This document shows positions 6,690 to 10,280 of a stretch of DNA of 10,280 bases, one piece after another. The notes under the pieces are model-generated. The model was not told the DNA's origin and ran no database searches. It saw only the letters and a program-made list of their open reading frames with translations. The DNA lies in the NCBI GenBank assembly GCA_028822885.1, contig JAPKCP010000107.1:1-10280 (forward strand), read 5' to 3'. A program made the translations under genes and the position numbers. Each line of letters opens with the position of its first letter. Positions within the stretch are counted from its first letter, which is position 1. Source of the DNA: Yoonia sp. (GTDB taxonomy: Bacteria; Pseudomonadota; Alphaproteobacteria; Rhodobacterales; Rhodobacteraceae).

Positions 6690-7322
6690 TTATGCCCCGA
6701 TCCCAAAAGACTGTGTGATGCCGTCGAGGATAAATTGTACGGCCAAAGCGGCCAAAAGCATACCAAGCAGGCGGGTCACAATGTTCAACCCAGTCTTACC
6801 CAACGCCCGTTCGACGATGTTTGAGGCAAGTAAGAACCCGAGTAAACAAAGTAACACAGCCGCTGCGACACCAGCGATGGCTGCAAAATCTGCAGCACCC
6901 TCGGCTTGTCCCGCCAACAGAATAAGGGTCGTGATTGCACCCGGGCCAACAATAAGTGGCATCGCCAGTGGAAAGACCGATGGGTCCTCTTGGTGGTCAA
7001 TAGCACCTTCGGTCGCTGTGCCTTCGCGCCGGGACTGGCGTTTTTGAAACAGCATTTCGAGAGCCGTTATGAAAAGAAGAATACCGCCCGCAATGCGGAA
7101 GGCGGACATAGAAATACCGATGAAGCCAAGTAGTGCTTCGCCGATCAAGATGAATGCGAGCATCAAAACGAATGCGATGATGATCGATCGAAGCGCAATC
7201 GTGCGCCGTTGCGCGACAGTCATGCCTTGGGTTAGCGCCAAGAACAATGGCGTCATACCCGGTGGGTCTATGATCACAAAAAGTGTTGTGAACGCAGCGA
7301 TGAGGGCAGCTAGATCAGTCAT
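6690..7322 (-). CDS. MarC/YhgN-family integral membrane protein
   Basis: This 210-residue, strongly hydrophobic protein belongs to the MarC family (UPF0056). It has about six membrane segments, the early motif IDPPGMTPLFLALT (residues 18-31) and the mid-protein motif PLIVGPGAITTLILLAG (about 122-138), both typical of the family. A hydrophilic, charged loop lies at about residues 93-113. The biochemical role of MarC proteins is not established; E. coli MarC was once linked to multiple antibiotic resistance, a link later questioned, so resistance should not be assumed. I chose the ATG at 7322, which opens MTDLAALIAAFTTLF and has AAAGAG upstream; a start ten codons earlier has no such site. The gap from the ABC-F stop is 73 bases and holds a short hairpin (7339-7352) without a T-tract. 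Confidence 0.9.
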   Translation of the reverse strand: MTDLAALIAAFTTLFVIIDPPGMTPLFLALTQGMTVAQRRTIALRSIIIAFVLMLAFILIGEALLGFIGISMSAFRIAGGILLFITALEMLFQKRQSRREGTATEGAIDHQEDPSVFPLAMPLIVGPGAITTLILLAGQAEGAADFAAIAGVAAAVLLCLLGFLLASNIVERALGKTGLNIVTRLLGMLLAALAVQFILDGITQSFGIGA

Positions 7323-7395
7323 TTTGTGCTCTTTGAAAGTGCGGTAGCGCACCGTACGGGGATTTCGAGAGACCCAAAGACACTAGGGCTTTGCG

Positions 7396-9246
7396 CTATG
7401 ATTTCTGGGCTTTTTCAAGATTTTCGAGTGATTGCATCCACATGGCTTCAGACCGCTCAAGCCCGTTCATGACTTCGGCGTATTTTTTGTTCCAAGTCTC
7501 AAGTTCACCTTTGCGTCCATCTTCATAAAGAACTGGATCGGCAAGTTTTTTGGCCAGCTTGTCACGCATATCGTTGATTTTTTTGACACGCTCTTCGGAT
7601 TTACGCACCTCGGCTTTAAGGGCCAGCAGTTCGTCGCGTGTGACGACCTTTGCTTTCGGCTTTTGCTTTTCTTCTGCTTTTGCCTTTTCGGGCGTGATGA
7701 GCATCCGGCGATAGGTTTCCAAGTCTTCATCGTAGGTGGTCACGTGGCCATCTTTGACCAGCCAAAGCCGGTCGGCAACCATGGATAACAAGTGCATGTC
7801 GTGGCTGACAAGAATTACGGCACCAGTGTAGGCGGTCAGCGCATCAACCAATGCTTCACGCGATTCGATGTCGAGGTGGTTTGTCGGCTCATCGAGAATC
7901 AACAGGTGCGGGGCAGGTAGGGTGGCAAGCAGCAACGACAGGCGTGCCTTTTGACCACCAGACAAGCGACCAACTTCAGTATCTGCTTGATCAGCGCCAA
8001 GACCAAAACCCGCGAGGCGGGCACGCAAACGCGCCTGACCTTCGACTGCCCGCTCACGCATGAGGTGCTGGAGCGGCGTTTCGTCGATATACAACTCGTC
8101 CACTTGGTGCTGTGCAAAGAAGCCGATGCGCAGTTTATTGGATGACTGCATAGTGCCACGCGCCACTTCAAGACGTCCCGACAACATCTTGGAAAGCGTC
8201 GACTTGCCTTCACCGTTGCGGCCCAAAAGGGCAATGCGATCGTCTTGGTCGATGCGCAGATTCAGATCATGCAGAACGATCGTGTTGCCGTAGCCAACTG
8301 CCGCAGACTCGGTCGCGATGATGGGTGGTGACAGTTCTTCGGGCTTGGGGAAAGTAAACACTGTCCGGGCAACATCTTCTGGTGCGCGGATGGTTTCCAT
8401 TTTTTCGAGCGCTTTGACGCGGGACTGTGCCTGCTTGGCCTTGGAGGCCTTAGCTTTGAACCGGTCCACAAAGGCTTGCAGGTGCTCGCGCTTCGCGTCC
8501 TGCTTTTTCGCAGCAGAGGCCAAAAGTGCGCGCTTTTCAGCACGTTGCTTGGCGAACATATCGTATGTGCCAGTGTAGTAAATCAGACCCTTGTCTTCGA
8601 GATGCAGAATGCCGCCCACAGAGCGGTTCAGCAGTTCGCGGTCGTGGGACACGATCAGAACGGTATGCGGGTACTTAACGAGGTAGGCCTCGAGCCAAAG
8701 CGCCCCTTCAAGGTCGAGGTAGTTTGTCGGCTCATCGAGCAGCAACAAATCTGGCTCTGAGAACAGAACGGCAGCCAAAGCCACACGCATCCGCCAGCCA
8801 CCAGAAAACGCAGAGCAGGGTTGGCGTTGTTCGTCGTCTTTAAACCCGAGACCTTTCAGAATTGATGATGCACGGCCTTCAGCAGACCATGCGTTGATGT
8901 CGGCAAGGCGGGTTTGAATGTCGGCAATGCGGGTGGGGTCCGTGGCTGTTTCGGCTTCAGCCAACAAGGTTTCGCGTTCGGTGTCTGCCCGCAAGACAGT
9001 GTTGATCAGTGAGACCTCGTTGCCTGGAACTTCCTGTGACACGCCGCCAATTTTCCAACCCTTTGGAATATCCACGGACCCGGTATCAAGGACCATCTCG
9101 CCCCGAATAATCCGGAACAATGTCGTCTTGCCAGAGCCGTTGCGCCCCACAAGGCCGACCTTGTGACCCGTCGGGATCGTGACTGTTGCGTTTTCAACTA
9201 GCGTACGGCCAGAAACGGAATATGTAATGTCTGATATCTTTAGCAT
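7396..9246 (-). CDS. ABC-F family ATPase (YheS/Uup-like, translation-associated)
   Basis: This 616-residue protein has two ABC ATPase domains and no membrane segments, the ABC-F layout. Domain 1 has Walker A GRNGSGKT (35-41 region), signature SGGW at 148-151, Walker B ending Asp171/Glu172 and switch His201. A charged linker (about 232-290) between the domains corresponds to the P-site tRNA-interaction motif. Domain 2 has Walker A GRNGEGKST (342-350), LSGGQ at 428-432, Walker B Asp452/Glu453 and His482. A lysine-rich stretch and coiled coil (about 517-616) form the C-terminus, as in Uup and YheS types. ABC-F proteins bind the ribosomal E site and relieve stalled or misfolded translation states; a few give antibiotic resistance, but nothing here points to that. 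The ATG at 9246 starts at the conserved N-terminus; its ribosome site is weak. It heads a - strand run through MarC, the protease and the lipoprotein. Confidence 0.92.
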   Translation of the reverse strand: MLKISDITYSVSGRTLVENATVTIPTGHKVGLVGRNGSGKTTLFRIIRGEMVLDTGSVDIPKGWKIGGVSQEVPGNEVSLINTVLRADTERETLLAEAETATDPTRIADIQTRLADINAWSAEGRASSILKGLGFKDDEQRQPCSAFSGGWRMRVALAAVLFSEPDLLLLDEPTNYLDLEGALWLEAYLVKYPHTVLIVSHDRELLNRSVGGILHLEDKGLIYYTGTYDMFAKQRAEKRALLASAAKKQDAKREHLQAFVDRFKAKASKAKQAQSRVKALEKMETIRAPEDVARTVFTFPKPEELSPPIIATESAAVGYGNTIVLHDLNLRIDQDDRIALLGRNGEGKSTLSKMLSGRLEVARGTMQSSNKLRIGFFAQHQVDELYIDETPLQHLMRERAVEGQARLRARLAGFGLGADQADTEVGRLSGGQKARLSLLLATLPAPHLLILDEPTNHLDIESREALVDALTAYTGAVILVSHDMHLLSMVADRLWLVKDGHVTTYDEDLETYRRMLITPEKAKAEEKQKPKAKVVTRDELLALKAEVRKSEERVKKINDMRDKLAKKLADPVLYEDGRKGELETWNKKYAEVMNGLERSEAMWMQSLENLEKAQKS

Positions 9247-9266
9247 GGCTGTGCTTTGCCTGAGTA

Positions 9267-9295
9267 AATAGGGCGCGTCAATCGCCGCTTTTCAA
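9267..9295 (-). promoter_or_regulatory. Possible promoter for the ABC-F-led run
   Basis: On the - strand, TTGAAA (9295-9290) is followed after 17 bases by CCTATT (9272-9267). The first hexamer matches the sigma-70 -35 consensus at five of six positions, but the second matches the -10 at only three. It would leave a leader of about 14 bases before the ABC-F ATG. This is a weak call based on position and spacing. Confidence 0.3.
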
Positions 9296-9370
9296 GGGGT
9301 GCACCTCATGTTACTGCCCGGCCAGAAATTCATCGCGGGATTTGCCCGCATAGACCAAAAGAGGCCCGAC

Positions 9371-9793
9371 ATGGCAATTCAACGTACATTCTCAATCATC
9401 AAGCCAGACGCAACAAAGCGTAACCTGACAGGCAAGATCGCTGCCAAGTTCGAAGATGCAGGCCTGCGTATTGTCGCATCCAAGCGTATCCACATGACAT
9501 TGGCGCAAGCGCAGCAGTTCTATGGCGTCCACGCTGAGCGTCCGTTCTTTGGCGAGCTGTGTGAATTCATGATCTCTGAGCCAATCGTTGTTCAGGTTCT
9601 TGAAGGCGAAGACGCAATCGCGAAAAACCGCGAAGTAATGGGTGCAACGAACCCAGCAGACGCGGCTGATGGCACAATCCGTAAGGACTTTGCACTGTCC
9701 ATCGGTGAAAACTCTGTTCACGGCTCCGACGCACCAGAAACAGCAGCAGAAGAAATCGCATTCTTCTTCTCCGGTCTTGAACTGGTCGGCTAA
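9371..9793 (+). CDS. ndk: Nucleoside diphosphate kinase
   Basis: This 140-residue protein has exactly the usual bacterial Ndk length and motifs. It opens MAIQRTFSIIKPDATKR with ATP-contact Lys11, and carries the active-site signature NSVHGSD with phosphohistidine His117. It moves the gamma phosphate from ATP to other (deoxy)nucleoside diphosphates by a ping-pong mechanism, balancing NTP and dNTP pools in the cytoplasm. The ATG at 9371 is supported by AGAGG six bases upstream and by family alignment; the same frame is open back to 9299, but those 24 residues are not part of Ndk. Codon use is regular and purine-rich, as expected for a well expressed gene. It is divergent from the ABC-F gene and followed by a strong terminator. 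Confidence 0.97.
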   Translation: MAIQRTFSIIKPDATKRNLTGKIAAKFEDAGLRIVASKRIHMTLAQAQQFYGVHAERPFFGELCEFMISEPIVVQVLEGEDAIAKNREVMGATNPADAADGTIRKDFALSIGENSVHGSDAPETAAEEIAFFFSGLELVG

Positions 9794-9813
9794 GTTTAAG
9801 CACTAATTTATGG

Positions 9814-9843
9814 AAAAGGGCGCCCAATGTGGCGCCTTTTTTT
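9814..9843 (+). terminator. Rho-independent terminator after ndk, probably bidirectional
   Basis: A GGCGCC stem (9819-9824 with 9831-9836), extended by a G-T pair and A-T pairs, encloses the six-base loop CAATGT and is followed by seven T residues (9837-9843). It starts 20 bases after the ndk stop. The AAAA at 9814-9817 provides a T4 tract on the other strand, so it could also stop leftward transcription. Confidence 0.9.
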
Positions 9844-10280
9844 ATGTCTACTCAGGCTGGGCAGTGTGAGGATGTATACAGCGTTGATAGATCTGGGGAT
9901 GTAGAGCATCAGCGTTAATTACGACGTTCAGCCCAAATGCACTGCGTAGACCAACAGTCAGGAACACCCGAAGTGGTGGGATGATTGTGATGATGAACAA
10001 TCCATTCCAATACACCTAAATTGCCCATCCGTTTGTTGGTAGATGATTGCCGCTAGCGCTGTTCCATAGGTTCAAATTGATTTTTAGTGCGGCGCAATTT
10101 TGTTGACTTTCTCGGTAAGGAACATCGAAAATTTTACACTTGGTTGGGATTGAGCCGATAACAATGTCCAATATCGTGTTGGTAACATACAAACTAACGT
10201 CCCTGCTGACGCGCTAATCCGATAGGCACCGCGGATCATCCAGCTGCATCTTAGCCAAGCCGCAAACCTGTTGCGTATTC
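9844..10280. other. Intergenic stretch with no convincing gene
   Basis: This 437-base stretch has stop codons scattered in most frames and looks somewhat richer in A+T than its neighbours. Two short - strand frames are open: a GTG-started 55-codon frame (9848-10015) and a 64-codon frame running in from the right edge (10084-10278); neither resembles a family I know. Two weak rightward promoter-like pairs are present (TTGACT at 10103 with GAAAAT at 10127; TTTACA at 10133 with GATAAC at 10157), both with 18-base spacing. I see no tRNA, repeat array or insertion-sequence end. It may be decayed sequence or the upstream region of a gene beyond the window. Confidence 0.5.

Noticed and set aside
6674..6766. 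An N-terminal extension of the protease into the MarC gene
   Set aside because: It would overlap the MarC C-terminus by 77 bases and adds residues without family likeness.
7339..7352. A possible terminator between the ABC-F and MarC genes (GTGCG-CTAC-CGCAC on the - strand)
   Set aside because: The stem is only five base pairs and is followed by just three T residues, too weak to call a terminator.
8262..8543. Long alternative frames within the ABC-F gene on both strands
   Set aside because: The ABC-F frame is full of family motifs throughout; the alternatives are shadows of it.
9299..9370. A 24-residue N-terminal extension of ndk from an upstream ATG
   Set aside because: Ndk proteins start at the MAIQRTFSIIKPDAT segment, and a good ribosome site lies just before the ATG at 9371; the extension is only the open leader.
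9796..9810. A second CtrA-like site, TTAA-N7-TTTA, after ndk
   Set aside because: One half has a mismatch, and it lies between the ndk stop and its terminator, where no promoter is expected.
10084..10278. A 64-codon open frame entering from the right edge on the - strand
   Set aside because: The product has no recognisable motif, and an open frame of this length is not rare by chance over six frames.

Overview
The window looks like chromosomal core sequence from an alphaproteobacterium, most likely a member of the Rhodobacterales (Roseobacter group) with a fairly low G+C content (about half, judged by eye). The main grounds are a CckA-type hybrid histidine kinase, a Rhodobacterales-style glucokinase, a clan AA retropepsin-like protease, and a perfect CtrA-type box (TTAA-N7-TTAA). 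This taxonomic call rests on recognised protein families, not on a search. I see no insertion sequence, CRISPR array, prophage gene, rRNA or tRNA.

Layout, left to right. (1) The 3' end of an RsmB/NOP-family rRNA cytosine methyltransferase, then cckA on the + strand, with an 83-base gap that holds the CtrA-type box. (2) On the - strand, a two-gene sugar operon (GH1 beta-glucosidase, then glucokinase) that ends tail-to-tail on cckA. (3) Divergent from it on the + strand, an HpaI/HpcH-type pyruvate aldolase. The 173-base region between the two sides carries a perfect LacI/GalR-type operator palindrome. (4) On the - strand, a four-gene run: ABC-F ATPase, MarC-family membrane protein, membrane-anchored retropepsin-like protease, and a 33-residue predicted lipoprotein that is easily missed. 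(5) Divergent from the ABC-F gene, ndk on the + strand, closed by a strong terminator. (6) About 440 bases with no convincing gene.

How the parts may work together. The beta-glucosidase has no signal peptide and should release glucose in the cytoplasm. Glucokinase then phosphorylates it, so the two genes form one pathway and are plausibly controlled by a LacI-family repressor encoded elsewhere. CckA feeds phosphate to ChpT and CtrA, and the CtrA-type box in front of it suggests feedback on its own gene. The ABC-F/MarC/protease/lipoprotein run mixes a translation-associated ATPase with three envelope proteins; a shared role is inference only.

The window is mostly ordinary housekeeping sequence. 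The points most worth a second look are the CtrA box before cckA, the operator between the glucosidase operon and the aldolase, the small lipoprotein gene, and two convergent gene pairs that both end on a shared CTAG.
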